The notes: generated by a model not told the origin, from the letters alone. Positions 48,636-61,049 are shown, counted from the first letter of the stretch. The stretch is 64,000 nucleotides of DNA from Vreelandella sulfidaeris (GCA_007182875.1 AP019514.1:2108001-2172000), one strand, 5' to 3'. Program-made: numbers and translations.

Positions 48636-50208
48636 ACCGCTTTTGCACATTGAAAACCTGAACGTCTCCTTTGATGGTACCCCAGTGGTGCACTCACTCT
48701 CACTCACCCTCCATGCAGGTGAAACCCTGGCGATCGTTGGTGAGTCGGGCTCGGGCAAATCAGTATCCGCGTTGGGCATGGTCAACCTGCTGCCCAGCAA
48801 TGCTTCTATTCAAGGCGAACGCTGGCTGGGAGATACCAATCTGGCGAGCTTAACCCAGGCCCAGTGGAACGGGATACGCGGCAACAGGGTTGGGTTTATT
48901 TTTCAAGAACCAATGACCTCGCTCAACCCGCTCCATCGAGTTGGTAAGCAGATCGGTGAGGCATTGCGCTTACATCAGGGTTTGCGCGGCCAAGCCGCCC
49001 GTCAACGCAGCAAGGCCCTGCTTGAGCAGGTAAAACTGCCGCGTGCAGACGAGCTACTTAATGCCTGGCCCCATCAGCTATCGGGTGGGCAGCGCCAACG
49101 GTGATGATTGCCATGGCGATTGCCAACAACCCGTCACTGCTTATTGCCGATGAACCCACCACCGCGCTGGACGTCACGGTACAGCAAGAGATTCTCGCCC
49201 TGCTGCGTGAACTACGCGATCACCATGGCATGGGTATGCTGTTTATCAGCCATGATTTAAACCTGGTACGTCGGCATGCCGATCGCATTTGTGTCATGTA
49301 TCAGGGCCGAATTCAGGAAATCGGCCCAGTGGAGCAGGTCTTTCAGAACCCGCAAAGCGATTACACTAAAGCGCTGCTTGCCGCCGAACCGGAGGGCAGG
49401 CCTCAGGCGATCGAACAAGCGCCGCCGTTGTTAACGGCCCGCCAGTTAAGTGTAAGCTTCAAGCGCCCCAAGACCGGCTTGTTCAAGCGCCAACCGCCCG
49501 CCTTTGTGGCGGTTCACCCCACCGATTTTCATATCGCACCTGGGGAAACGCTTGGTATTGTGGGTGAATCCGGGTCTGGAAAAACCACGCTGGCCTCGGC
49601 CGTCATGCGACTGGTTAGCAGCCAAGGCGATATCACCCTGGGCAGTGACACGTTAAGCAACCTAAAAGGCGATGATTTACGTCGCCAGCGACACCGTTTG
49701 CAGATGGTGTTTCAGGACCCCTACGGCGCCCTTTCACCACGTATGCCGGTATTCGATATTGTCAGCGAGGGGCTGCGCTTTCATTATCCGCACCTAACGA
49801 ATGACGAAGTCATCCAGCGGGTCAATCAAACGTTACACGAAGTCGGTTTACCCGAGCTGCGCTGCGCGCTACCCGCATGAGTTTTCCGGCGGTCAGCGCC
49901 AGCGTATAGCCGTGGCCAGGGCGATCATTCTAGAGCCAGAGCTACTGGTACTTGATGAACCCACTTCAGCGTTAGACCGTACAGTGCAGAAGCAGCTTGT
50001 TACTCTGCTACGTGACCTTCAGGCCCGCAGGCAACTGAGCTATCTGTTCATTAGCCATGATTTAGCCGTTATTCGCGCCATGGCACATCGCATTATGGTG
50101 CTCAAAGATGGCGAAGTGGTCGAACAAGGCGCCTGCCTGGATGTGCTTTCTGCGCCCAAACACGCTTATACCCAAGCGCTGATTTCCGCTGCACACCTGA
50201 CTCACTGA
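48628..50208 (+). CDS. yejF: Peptide ABC transporter ATPase YejF, two-domain (frameshifted)
   Basis: Tandem nucleotide-binding domains. First: Walker A IVGESGSGKSVSALGM, QLSGGQRQR signature (shift near 49100), Walker B LLIADEPTTALD, then FISHDL. Second: Walker A IVGESGSGKTTLASAV, signature FSGGQRQRIAVARAI after a shift near 49865, Walker B LLVLDEPTSALD. ~527 residues. It powers the YejABE importer and is the last gene of the operon. Confidence 0.9.
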
Positions 50209-50310
50209 CTCGGACTCATTAGCTCTGATTTACTAACTTTATTAAGCCACGATACTGGATATTGTTGCTGACAAAACTAAGATAACGGTATAAATGTTCT
50301 GGAAAAACAA

Positions 50311-50336
50311 AGCCGCTTACCTTTTGGGAAGCGGCT
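50311..50336. terminator. Bidirectional hairpin between yejF and rsuA
   Basis: AGCCGCTT, 10-base loop, AAGCGGCT between two convergent genes. On the minus strand TTTGTTTTT follows the stem, so it serves best as the rsuA terminator. Confidence 0.7.
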
Positions 50337-50358
50337 AATAAAGAACTTAGGCTAGGAC

Positions 50359-51062
50359 TCAGAAAAGCGCGATTTCGTCGGCAGTCAGCTCGCGCCACTC
50401 GCCGGGGGCCAGGTTTTCATCCAGCGCTAACTCACCGATGGAGCTGCGGTGCAATGAGTTCACGTGATTACCTAAGGCGGCAAACATACGCTTCACTTGG
50501 TGGTAGCGCCCTTCGGTAATCGTCAGCTCCGCCTGGGTAGGCGACAGCAGCCGCAGCGTGGCAGGCTGTGTCGGAGTCTCCTCCCCATCCAACATCAGGC
50601 CATCGGCCACTTGGCCAATCGCCCACTCTGCCGATGCGCCTTCCATCGGCTCCGCAAGTTCAGCGATATAAACCTTGGCGCAGCGGTGGCGTGGTGACGT
50701 AACGCGATGCGACCACTGTCCGTCATCGGTTAACAGCAACAGTCCTGTGGTATCCACATCTAAACGCCCTACCGGCTGTAGTCGATCGGCTTTCGGCAGG
50801 TCGATAAGATCAATCGCCCGCTGGTAGAGCCCGCGGCGAGCGTTGCATTCAACGTCAACAGGCTTATGCAGCATAATGTAGCGCAACCCTACCAACGCCA
50901 ACCGTTCGCCGTTGAGAACGACCACATCATTATCAGTATCGATTTGGGTCGCCGACTGCTTGATCGGCTCTCCATTGAGAGTAACTTCGCCGTTTTTAGC
51001 GCTCGCTTAGCGAGGCTGCGGGTTAACGGTGAGGTTTCACTTAGAAAGCGATCAAGGCGCAT
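50359..51062 (-). CDS. rsuA: 16S rRNA pseudouridine(516) synthase RsuA (frameshifted)
   Basis: N-terminal S4 domain MRLDRFLSETSPLTRSLAKR, GEVTLNGEPIKQ after one base restored near 50995; catalytic loop PVGRLDVDTTGLLLLTDDGQ (Asp), YIMLHKPVDVECNA, and the C-terminal ITEGRYHQVKRMFAALGNHV. About 234 residues. The C-N-A in place of the more common V-C-S after K-P may reflect the family subtype. Start overlaps the amidase stop. Confidence 0.85.
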
Positions 51063-51875
51063 CATTAACCCACTCCTGGCAATAGCTTAAAATGGTCGGC
51101 ATCTTGCCAGGCAGGAAATTTTCACGAAAAGCATCAAGGGCAGTTTTATCCAGCGTGCCCGTTTCTATAAACGGGGTATGGGCAGGTTGATCAATCAGCG
51201 GTTCGCCTTTGAAGTCGACCAATAAGGAGTCACCGCTATAGGCAAGTCCTTTGGCATCCTCTCCAACGCGGTTAACACCAATCACATAGCTTAGGTTTTC
51301 TACCGCGCGAGCTTGCAACAACGTGCGCCAAGGGTGGCGCCGCGGTGCTGGCCAATTGGCGATACATAGCAGCGCATCATACTCGAAATGCTCACCTTCT
51401 GCTGGCTGCTGACGCATCCACACTGGGAAACGCAGATCATAGCAAACACTCAGCAGCAGCTTAATGCCGTTAAGCTCAACAATTTTGCGCTCGCTGCCCA
51501 TTCCGTAGCGCTCGTGCTCACCGGCCATACGGAATAGATGGCGCTTATCGTAGTGGGTTAACTCCCCTCTGGTGTCGCCCAGATCAAGCGGTTGTAGAAC
51601 TCTCCGTTTTCTTCGATCGCCACACTGCCGGTCATCACGCAGTTACGCGCCTTCGCCTGGGCCAGCAGCCAAGCGACGCTTTGGCTCTCTGCCATCGGCT
51701 GAGCCATTTCACGGGAATTCATGGTAAAACCAGTGGCAAACATTTCTGGCAATACAATGAGATCCGTATCGCGGCTGTCCAACTCACCCAGCAACTGCTC
51801 AAGATGAGCGTGATTGGCCGACGGATCCTCCCAGCGCAGATCGCACTGCACTAGAGTGCTTCTGAGTTGACTCAT
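51052..51875 (-). CDS. yafV: Omega-amidase/nitrilase family YafV (frameshifted)
   Basis: Hydrolyses 2-oxoglutaramate-type amides (metabolite repair). Glu in LIVLPEMFATGFTMNS; Lys in LTHYDKRHLFRMAG (restored by one base near 51557); nucleophile Cys in LLLSVCYDLRFPVWMR. Also RTLLQARAVENLSYVIGVNR. About 275 residues. Divergent from rarD and co-transcribed with rsuA. Confidence 0.85.
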
Positions 51876-51947
51876 TTAACACCTCCATTTCGTCAGTCTC
51901 ATGGCAACGTTTATGCTAGATTAGCATCTTTAAATAATGAGGCTGCT

Positions 51948-52842
51948 ATGCTTCCTACTCCAACACGCGATCCTGAAGCAGTCAAAGGCGTTATGTTTGG
52001 GCTTACCGCCTATACCATGGGGTGTTTCCCCCTCTTTTCGCGTTGTTTGACGGCGTTCCCGCTTTTGAAATATTAATTCACCGTATTATCTGGGCGTGCC
52101 TTTTTTTAGTGGGTTTAATCACCCTGTTGCGCCGTTGGTCACCGGTTGTGGCGGCGCTGGGCGAGCCAAGCGGCTTGGCCGGGTGTTGGCCTGTGCGCTA
52201 TTAATTGCCTTTAACTGGGGACTGTATATTTATGCGGTGGAGTCTAAACAGGTATTACAGGCAAGTTTGGGTTACTTCTTAACCCCGTTGGTAAACGTTG
52301 CGCTCGGCATGCTCGTTCTTCGCGAAGTGATGGCAAAGCTTCAATTGGTAGCGCTAGGTTTGGCCAGTATCGCCATTGCCGCTCAGTTTGTAATGCTGGG
52401 CGAACTGCCCTGGATTAGTTTATTGCTAGCACTTAGTTTCGGCAGTTATGGCCTATTTCGTAAGCAGGTGCCGTTAGACGGCTTATCAGGGCTATTTGTG
52501 GAAACACTGCTCTTACTGCCTCTCGCTCTAATCGCCTTAACCTGGCTAAGCTGGAATAACAGCTCACAATTTTTACAAAGCGCATCAACCACTAGCCTGC
52601 TCATCGCCAGTGGCGCTTTGACGGCGTTACCTCTGATGGCCTTTGCAGGCGCCGCCCGCCGGTTGCGTTTGGCGACCTTGGGTTTTTTGATGTACATCAA
52701 TCCCAGTATTCAGTTTCTGATTGCGTTAACCGTATTCGGCGAGCCCTTGGGGGTTATCCAGCTGGCAACCTTTGTACTTATCTGGAGCGGGCTCGCGCTC
52801 TACTCTTGGTCAACGTGGCAGTCACGCCCCGCTACACGACGG
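51948..52842 (+). CDS. rarD: EamA family transporter RarD (frameshifted)
   Basis: Ten-helix drug/metabolite transporter. GVMFGLTAYTMGCFPLF then a shift near 52030, FEILIHRIIWACLFLVGLIT, a shift near 52110, NWGLYIYAVESKQVLQASLG YFLTPLVNV (the RarD hallmark), RLATLGFLMYINPSIQFLIA. The frame as written runs to 52941 and overlaps the chemoreceptor end; a one-base change gives a stop at 52842 and ~298 residues, the normal length. Substrate unknown (chloramphenicol resistance permease in name only). Confidence 0.85.
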
Positions 52843-54496
52843 CTAGTTAATGCAAGCGGTGGTAATGTATTCGCATTAGTCTCAACAACGGCGGCTGATT
52901 TCAGTTTAGGCGCCGAGGTAGTATCCCGTTCGGGCTGGTAACCAACACGAAAGCCACCCCAATGCTTACCCAGTACATATACGGGCACAGAAAGATCGTG
53001 CATGATTTCGCCGGTATCGCGTTTATAGGTTTGCAATAACAGCGGTTTTCGTGAGCGCCACAGCGGCTGCCGGTTGGGTCATCGAAAATCCGTTTGCTAC
53101 GGCAAAATTTCAAGTCGTGCTCATACTCACCGATAGGCGCCCGGCTCACCGCCTGGTTATGCGTCGGCACATAGCCTTTACGATCACAGGCAATGGCGTA
53201 ACTTAACCCCAGTTGTTTCAGCAACGGCTCCTGCAAATTAGGCAAATGTTTGTCAGTGAAGGTATCGAACCCGGTTTTATAGAGCGGTGGCTGGGTACCT
53301 GGTATCTGCTCATAATGGGGCTGGAATAGCTTGGTTTCTGAAAGCTCACCGCTGGCAATAGCTTTTCCAGCAACTTGCTCAACCTGTCTGCGGTTGACCG
53401 CGCGGCACGGAATACCTGCTGGTGACGTCCCTCCAAATGCTGCTGGGCAAGTTCGCCATCAACCCCTTCAGCCGCTTCCATTAGCGCCCCTAGCCTGCCC
53501 GGCCAAATCATGCATATTACGGTTGCCTTCATCAACGTCATCTTCCAACTGGCTGAGACTGTCCGCCACAGTTTGACTATGTTGACGGGTATTCTGCATG
53601 GCATCGGCGACGCGTGTTATTTCACTTTGTACTTGGTCAAACTCCTGGGTCATCGTACCCAGGCTGCTGCCTACCCGCTGCAACCCCTTGGAACGCTCGC
53701 TGATACGGGACATTAAATGTCCCATGGTATCGGCCACCGACTGACCGCTCTCATGCATGTCCTTCACCAACTCATCAACGCTCTGCGTCGCTGTAGAGGT
53801 TTTTAGCGCCAGGTTGCGCACTTCACCTGCAACAACCGCAAATCCTCGGCCATGCTCACCTGCGCGCGCCGCTTCAATTGACGCATTGAGCGATAGCAAG
53901 TGCGTCTGCTCAGCGATGTCTTCAATCATTGAGGTGACGCTACGCACGCGTTCAATTTTATCGTTCAACGCGGTCAACATATCCAGCGCTTGGTTGGAGC
54001 GCTCGGCCACATCGGTCATATCCTGAATGATATCGTCCAGTTCGGCATGGTTATGATGGCTGGCTTCCCGTGCGCTTTCTGCGAGCGCAGCTACCTGACT
54101 GGCACTGGCACTGACCTGCATAATCGCGGCATTAATGGCGGTCATACTCGATGCTGCCTCGCGGGCCATGGTTTCTTGATGGGTCAGGCGCTGATCCATC
54201 AGATCGGCATAGTGGGAGACTTCGGCAGAGGCAATCGCGGTGCTGCTGGCCCGATTCATCAAACGGTAGGCCATGGCGCGTAATGAGCGATAATCCCGCA
54301 GTGGTTTTACTCCGCGGTTACGCTGTTCTAACTGGCGTTGATCGGCGCGGTAGACGCCCTCCAGCGCAGATAGTAAAAAAGCCCCCTGCTAATAAGGCAA
54401 AAGAAGCGCTAGGTAACCCCAAATGCCGCCTTGAGCGGCAAGCCCTATTGACAGCGCCATGAGTAGCACTGGTACCAACAATCGCAGTAAGCGCAT
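52800..54496 (-). CDS. Methyl-accepting chemotaxis protein with C-terminal sensor domain (frameshifted)
   Basis: Two N-terminal membrane helices ([20 protein letters not shown]; after a shift near 54385 a second), no HAMP obvious, then the signalling hairpin [40 protein letters not shown]. The C-terminal cytoplasmic domain reads [40 protein letters not shown], then [20 protein letters not shown] and HWGGFRVGY. This C-terminal module recurs in many pseudomonad-type receptors. Shifts near 54385, 53510, 53345 and 53040. A stop at 52906 (after a shift) would avoid overlap with rarD. Signal sensed unknown. Confidence 0.85.
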
Positions 54497-54741
54497 GAGC
54501 AGTACTCTTTTATTAACGTTATTGAGTATCCAACACCCTACATAAGGAGTTTTAACTCTCCTTTGTGCCTAAGCTTACCGGGTTACGCTAATGAAAGAAG
54601 TAACACTTTGGGGGGAGAGAAAAAGCTTATAATCGTTTAGCTTTCGTTGGGTTGCTGAAGAACAAATGAATATAAGCACTGACACTAAATGAAATATCCC
54701 TTACCCTCTTTTATCTGCTACCTCCAAACTACCTGGTATTC

Positions 54742-56438
54742 ATGCTTAAGCGCTATTTGCCAATCCTGACATGGCTCCCCCCACTACCATAAGCGACTGC
54801 TGGGGGCCGATCTCTTGGCGGGGCTGATCGTCACCGTGATGGTCATCCCCAATCGCTCGCCTATGCGCTGTTAGCCGGGCTACCGGCGGTGGTTGGCTTG
54901 TACGCCAGCATATTGCCACAACTGGTTTATACCCTGTTTGGCACCAGCAAAACGCTGGCGGTCGGACCGGTGGCCATTATCGCGTTGATGACGGGTGCGG
55001 CATTATCGTCGATCGCAGCAACCGGGACGGAGACGTATTTACAGGCAGCGCTCATTCTTTCACTGCTTTCCGGCGGGATGTTAGTGGCAATGGGCTTGCT
55101 GAAAATGGGCTTTTTCAGCAACTTTTAAGCCATCCGGTTATCTCTGGATTCTTGACGGCTTCAGGTATTTTGATTGCGGCCAGTCAGCTGGGTAGTTTGC
55201 TGGGGGTCGAAAGTAGTGGCTTTACTTTAATTGAGCGCCTTGTCACTTTGGTGCCTAACTTAGCGTCCTTCAATATCGCCACCTTATCGATCGGCGGTGG
55301 CACTCTGGTGTTTTTAATTGCGCTGCGTCGCCATGGCAAAGCCACCCTAAACAAAGTGGGCTTTCCCTTGCCCCTGGCTGACTTGGTTGCAAAAGCCGGC
55401 CCTGTCTTTGCGGTGGTCATTACGTCTCTGGTGACCTGGCACTGGCAACTGGCTGATAAGGGCGTCGATGTGGTGGGTCAGATACCTGGCGGTCTCCCCC
55501 GCGCTGAGCTTGCCCTGGGGAGACTATTCACTATGGCGATCACTATTGATCCCAGCGCTATTGATTAGCTTGGTAGGCTTTGTAGAGTCGGTCTCCATGG
55601 GTCAAATGCTGGCCGCAAAAGGCGTCAGCGCATCTCCCCAATCAAGAATTAGTTGGCTTAGGCGTCAGCAACTTGGCAGCCGGTTTTTCTAGCGGCATGC
55701 CGGTAACTGGCGGTTTATCACGCACGGTCATCAATTACGACGCGGGGGCACAAACGCCAGCTGCCGGTGCCTTTGCGGCATTGGGAATCGCGTTGGTGAC
55801 AATGTCTTTCACCGGTTGGCTTTACTATTTGCCTATCGCAACGCTGGCCGCGACGATTACTGTGTCGATTTTGACGCTCGTCGATATCCCCATGCTGCGC
55901 CAAACCTGGCGCTATTCACGTAGTGATTTTGCTGCCATGGCAGTGACGATTCTGCTCACACTGATCGAAGGCGTAGAAGCAGGCATCCTCAGCGGTGTCA
56001 CTCTCTCGATTGCGCTGTTTTTATACCGCACCAGCCGACCCCATAGTGCCTTGGTGGGACGCGTCCCTGGTACCGAGCACTTTAGAAACACTACCCGGCA
56101 CGATGTCGAAACGGTCAGTACTGTGGCACTACTGCGGATTGATGAAAGCCTTTATTTTGCCAATGCCCGCTATTTAGAAGACACCGTTTATAACCTAGTC
56201 GCGAGCCACCCTGAGCTTGAGCACGTTGTGTTGATCTGCTCGGCGGTCAATCTGATCGATGCTTCAGCGCTAGAAAGCCTGGATGCCATCAACGCCCGTT
56301 TAAAGGACTCTGAAGTAAAGCTTCATTTATCCGAAGTAAAAGGGCCAGTAATGGATCAGCTCAAAAGAGCGATTTTTGGATGCGCTAACCGGGCGTGTTT
56401 TTCTCAGCACCTACGCCGCCTGGCGCGAATTTTCCTAG
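54742..56438 (+). CDS. SulP family anion transporter with STAS domain (frameshifted)
   Basis: Inner-membrane transporter for sulfate, bicarbonate or dicarboxylates. MLKRYLPILTWLP, then DLLAGLIVTVMVIPQSLAYA LLAGLPAVVGLYASILPQLV (family signature), GTSKTLAVGPVAIIALMTGA, GLGVSNLAAGFSSGMPVTGG. STAS domain: ALLRIDESLYFANARYLEDT, VVLICSAVNLIDASALESLD. One T restored near 56377 gives the end LDALTGRVFLSTYAAWREFS. Six or more shifts over ~565 residues. Followed by a strong terminator. Confidence 0.9.
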
Positions 56439-56461
56439 CGGAATAAATCAGCAAACGTTTG

Positions 56462-56489
56462 AAAAGCCAGGCAATTGCCTGGCTTTTTT
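56462..56489 (+). terminator. Rho-independent terminator after sulP
   Basis: AAAAGCCAGGCAATTGCCTGGCTTTTTT: a 26-base perfect palindrome with a T-run, 24 bases after the stop. Confidence 0.95.
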
Positions 56490-56678
56490 GTGCCTATCGC
56501 TGACTAAAAGAGCAGGCACTAATAACAGCATTGACAGCTACCCAACGGCTTCTCTACTATCAACCGACCACTTAGCAAAACGGCATACCGCATAGCAAAA
56601 CACAAAGTAACAGAACGTAACTATCAATACAGAACTTAACTACCAATCTAATCACAACCACAATAAAGGAGCATCACA

Positions 56679-57837
56679 ATGCGCCCATTTGCTCATCGAC
56701 TACTGATTGCCGCCCTGCCTCTATCATTACTTGGCGCAGCGGTTAGTCACGCCAGTGAGGTTGAACTACCTAATACCATGGCTTGGACAGCCTACGGCAC
56801 CAACTCGAGCGGCTACGCTCAGGCTGTGGCCATCGGTAATATGTTGCAGAACAAATACGATTCATCGGTACGAATTCTTCCAGGTGATAACGATGTATCC
56901 CGCATGACACCGCTTAAGCAGGGCCGTGTCGACCTTTGCGCTTGTGGCATTGCGAGCTACTACGGTGCTGAAGGTGTGATGATGTTTGCTGACCGTGACT
57001 GGGGCCCTCAGCCACTACGCGTCATTACCACGTCCACCGCTTCTTTTGGTTTATCGCTTGCGGTAGCGGGCGATTTAGACGTTGAAACCCCGCCGATTTA
57101 GCGGGCAAACGCATTGCCTATATTCGCGGCGACGATGCGCTCAATAAGGGCACCGAAGCGTATCTTGCCTTTGGTGGCCTCACTTGGGACGACGTCGAGC
57201 GGGTTGATTACCCCGGCTACGGACGCTCTTTTGACGGCATTATCGCAGGCGATGTAGATGCCTCCTTTACCACCACCGTCACCCCACCCGCCCAACAGCT
57301 TGCCAGCAGCCCACGGGGCATTAGTTGGCCAGTGCTGGACCCTAACGACGAGGCAGGCTGGGAGCGTATGGCCGCCGTTGCGCCCTACTTCCGCCCCACG
57401 AAGTCACCGCGGGCGCGGGCGGTATCAGCGCCGATAACCCAGTTCCCAGCGCCAGCTATCCGTACCCTATCGTAGTCGCCAATCAAGACCTGGATGACAA
57501 CGTGGCCTATGGTCTGATCAAAGCGATGCAAGAGAACTTTGACGACTATAAAGACAATGCCCCCGGCGCATTAGGCTATGCATTAGAACAACAAGACCTG
57601 CAATGGGTAGTGCCGTTTCACGATGCAGTCGTGGAGTACTACAAAGAGATCGGCGTATGGACTGACGACATGCAGGCACATCAGGACAATCTCGTCGAAC
57701 GCCAGAACGTGCTGTTAACTGCCTGGGAGAGCTTTATGCAAGACGCACCCAGCGATGATGAGGCCTTTACTGCCGAATGGATGGAAGCTCGTGCCACCGC
57801 GTTAGCCAACGCCGACTTCGAACCAATCTTTGAGTAA
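56679..57837 (+). CDS. TAXI family TRAP transporter binding protein 1 (frameshifted)
   Basis: Periplasmic solute receptor. Signal MRPFAHRLLIAALPLSLLGA...SHA; then MAWTAYGTNSSGYAQAVAIG, LPGDNDVSRMTPLKQGRVDL CACGIASYYGAEGVMMFADR. Shifts near 57098 and 57395. IAYIRGDDALNKGTEAYLAF, WVVPFHDAVVEYYKEIGVW at the end. ~385 residues, AAAGGAG upstream. It heads an operon with the fused permease and a second, homologous receptor. Confidence 0.9.
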
Positions 57838-57845
57838 CACGCCAC

Positions 57846-57865
57846 GGGGCGGCGTCCGCCGCCCC
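57846..57865 (+). promoter_or_regulatory. GC-rich intercistronic hairpin
   Basis: GGGGCGGCG-TC-CGCCGCCCC just after the receptor stop and before the permease start. Such hairpins stabilise the upstream receptor mRNA and lower permease expression in binding-protein operons. Confidence 0.6.
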
Positions 57866-57886
57866 TGCTGATTGACGGAACGCCCT

Positions 57887-59888
57887 ATGACAACCGATAC
57901 CCCACCTGCCAATAATCAGCAGGTTAAAGAAAAATCAGCCAAATTCGTGAGCTACCGGCTGCGCTGCGCTGGGTTCCAGCCACTGTCACCGTCATTTTGA
58001 TGCTGATGACGCTGGATTACTTGTTCAATATGGGCTTGTTAACCTTTGTAACGGGTCTGGAAACGCAGTTCTACTACGCGGTTGTCGCACTGCTACTCCC
58101 GTTGGTTTTTCTGCTCTGGCCGATGCGCAGTCGCCAGCAAGAGCAGCCTATTCCCTGGTATGACTATCTGCTCAGCGCGGCCACCTTGCTCGTGGGCGGT
58201 TACTTCGTCTACAACGCAGTGCCCATTCTGGAGCGCGGCTGGGCTTTTTCTGCCCCGGAGATAGCTATTTATGCCAGCTATGCCTATTGGCTGCTGATTA
58301 TCGAAGCAGCGCGACGGGCAGGTGGTTTACCGATTGCGATCATTGCCGGTGTATTCTCCCTTTATCCGCTGGTGGCCGACATCGTCCCCGGCCCAATCCA
58401 GGCGTTTCCTTCCACCCTGGAACAAACGGCCATGTACCACACCATGAGCACTGAAAGCATCATGGGGGTACCCCTACAGGCGTTTGCAGGCTTGGTCATC
58501 GGCTTTTTGGTTTTTGGTGTCGTGCTGCAAAAAAGCGGCGGCGGCAAGTTTTTATTAATCTCGCTTTTGCATTGCTTGGTCATGTACGCGGCGGCCCAGC
58601 CAAGGTATCAATTTTCTCCAGCGGCCTGATGGGCTCCATGAGCGGCAGTGTCATCAGTAACGTGTTGACTACCGGTGTTCTATCCATCCCCGCCATGCGC
58701 CGCATTGGCATGAGCCGCTCTTTGCGGGCGGTGTGGAAGCCTGTGCCTCGACGGGCGGTGTGTTAATGCCCCCTGTGATGGGGGCCACCGCCTTGTAATG
58801 GCAATGTTCCTGGATATTCCTTATTCGGCGGTCGCCCTTGCCGCGGTGATTCCCTCGATCCTGTATTTCTTAGGTCTGTTTATCCAAATAGATGCTTACG
58901 CAGCACGTCATGATATTAAAGGCCTACCGGCTATTGAGTTGCCCTCGCTGAAGCAAACCCTGAAAGAAGGCTGGTACTTTATCTTTGTCTTCGCACTACT
59001 GGTGTGGATGCTGCTAATTATGCAACGCGAAGCGGTGGCGCCCTTCTATGCTACCGCCTTGCTATTGGTGCTCAACCAACTTTCCAAGCATAACCGCTGG
59101 GGCTGGAAGGACGTATCCGATACGCTCTCTTCAGCAGCCAAACTGTTCGCCGAACTCATCGCGATTTTGGCAGGTGTGGGCATGTTGGTAGGCGCACTCT
59201 CCATGACTGGCCTTTCCGGCACCATCGCCAACGACTTTATCAATATCGCCGGTGGTAGCGTGCCCCTGCTGCTGATCATGGGGCGGTGACCAGTTTCGTA
59301 CTAGGCATTGGCATGACCGTAACCGCTGCCTATATCTTCCTGGCAGTGGCGTTGGCACCCGCCCTGATTCAAGGCGGCGGCCTGGATCCCATGGCCGTGC
59401 ACATGTTCATTCTCTACTGGGGCATGCTGAGCTTTATTACCCCACCGGTGGCACTGGGTGCTTTTGCCGCTGCTACTGTGGCCGGCGCCCGCCCCATGGA
59501 AACCGGCCTACAGGCCATGCGCCTGGGCAGCGTTATATATTTCATCCCTTTCCTGTTCGTCTTGAATCCAGCCTTAATTATGCAGGGCGCACCGCTGATG
59601 ATCATCGCCGTATTTATTCAGGCAATCATCGGCATCATTCTGTTTGCCTCAGCGATGCAAGGCTACCTGATGGGCGTAGGCCGGCTGGGCTATGGCGCTC
59701 TGCAGGAGATCGTTATTCGTGCCCTCGTATTGATCGCGGGCCTATTGTTGGCCCTGCCTGGCGGCGGCATGGTGCCATTGAGCCAGTGGGAGTTGATCGG
59801 CCTCGCTGCAGTAGCACTGGTGCCGGGCGTTTTATTGGCGCGTTTAAGCCAACGTCACCATCGGCGTTCGCTAACGGCCAACGCTTAA
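57887..59888 (+). CDS. TAXI-type TRAP transporter fused 4TM/12TM permease (frameshifted)
   Basis: Sodium-dependent TRAP permease with small and large subunits fused. MTTDTPPANNQQVKEKSAK, then after a shift near 57945 WVPATVTVILMLMTLDYLFN; GYFVYNAVPILERGWAFSAP; ETESIMG-type loop STESIMGVPLQAFAGLVIGF; GLMGSMSGSVISNVLTTGVL (large-subunit motif, in another frame from 58620); MPPVMGATAFVMA-type region near 58765-58800; LGIGMTVTAAYIFLAVALAP; MLSFITPPVALGAFAAATVA. ~665 residues with four or more shifts. Served by the two receptors on either side. Confidence 0.9.
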
Positions 59889-59907
59889 TTCAAATACCGA
59901 GGAATCT

Positions 59908-61049
59908 ATGCGTACAAAACAACACCCTCCCTCGTCATAAGCAGCTTAGCGGCTGGCCTGCTCATCACCAGTCAGGCCAGCGCTATGCCACCCACGCTGA
60001 ATTGGACCGCTTACGGCACCGGCACCAGCGGCAATGCGCAAATCATGGCGATCAGCCAATTGCTACAAGCCGAGCATGGCACGCAGTCCCGAGTCATCCC
60101 GGGTGAAAATGACACCATGCGCATGACGCCTCTTAAGACAGGCCGCGTGGATCTATGCGCCTGCGGCATCGCCAGTTACTACGGCTCAGAAGGTGTGATG
60201 ATGTTTGCCCGCCCTGATTGGGGCCGCAACCCATTCGCGTTATATCAACCTCCTTGGCCAGCTTTGGCTTGGGCATGGCCGTGGCGGGGATGTCGAACTT
60301 GATGGCATCGCCGACCTGGAGGGCAAACGACTGGCCTACTTGCGTGGCGACGATGCGCTGAATAAAGCCGCCGAAGCCTACCTGGCATTTGCAGGTTTGA
60401 CCTGGGATGACGTGGAGCGCGTCGATTTCCCCGGCTACAACGCCGCCTTCGACGGGATTATCAGCGGCCGCGCCGACGCAGCGATTACCACCACAGTCAC
60501 TCCCGCCGCCCAACGATTGGCCGCCAGCCCCCGCGGCCTGCAGTGGCCAGAGCTGCCCTCTGATGATGAAGCAGGCTGGGCACGCATGCTTGAGACAGCC
60601 CCTACTTTCAGCCCCATGACGTCACGTCCGGGGCGGGGATTGACGCAGACCAGCCGCTTGCCAGCGCTAGCTACCCTTACCCCATTATGGTCAGCAACGC
60701 TGACTTGGCACCCGACACGGTACGCGGGTTAATCACCACATTGGTCGAGTCCTTCGATGCTTATAAGGACAACGCACCTGGTGCCAAGGGGTATGCTTTG
60801 GAAAATCAGGACATGACCTGGGTCGTTCCTTTCCATGATGAGGTTGTCGACTATTACCGCGACAAAGGAATTTGGACTGAAGCCATGGACGCGCATCAAA
60901 GTGATCTGATTGATCGCCAGGCATTGCTCAAGGCTACTTGGGACGCCTATCAAGCGGATGCACCCGATGATGAAGCAGCATTTGTCGACGGCTGGATGGA
61001 AACGCGACGGGCTGCGCTGGAAGACGCGGGGCTTAACCCCGTTTTTTAA
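59908..61049 (+). CDS. TAXI family TRAP transporter binding protein 2 (frameshifted)
   Basis: Paralogue of the receptor at 56679: LNWTAYGTGTSGNAQIMAIS, VIPGENDTMRMTPLKTGRVD LCACGIASYYGSEGVMMF, YLRGDDALNKAAEAYLAFAG, DMTWVVPFHDEVVDYYRDKG. The signal region VISSLAAGLLITSQASA is restored by a shift near 59925. Further shifts near 60230, 60290 and 60610. ~380 residues; more than half the positions match the first receptor by eye. Confidence 0.9.

Noticed and set aside
48181..49104. YejE-YejF permease/ATPase fusion
   Set aside because: The apparent fusion arises from a one-base shift near 48585; the corrected frames give a normal stop overlapping the yejF start.
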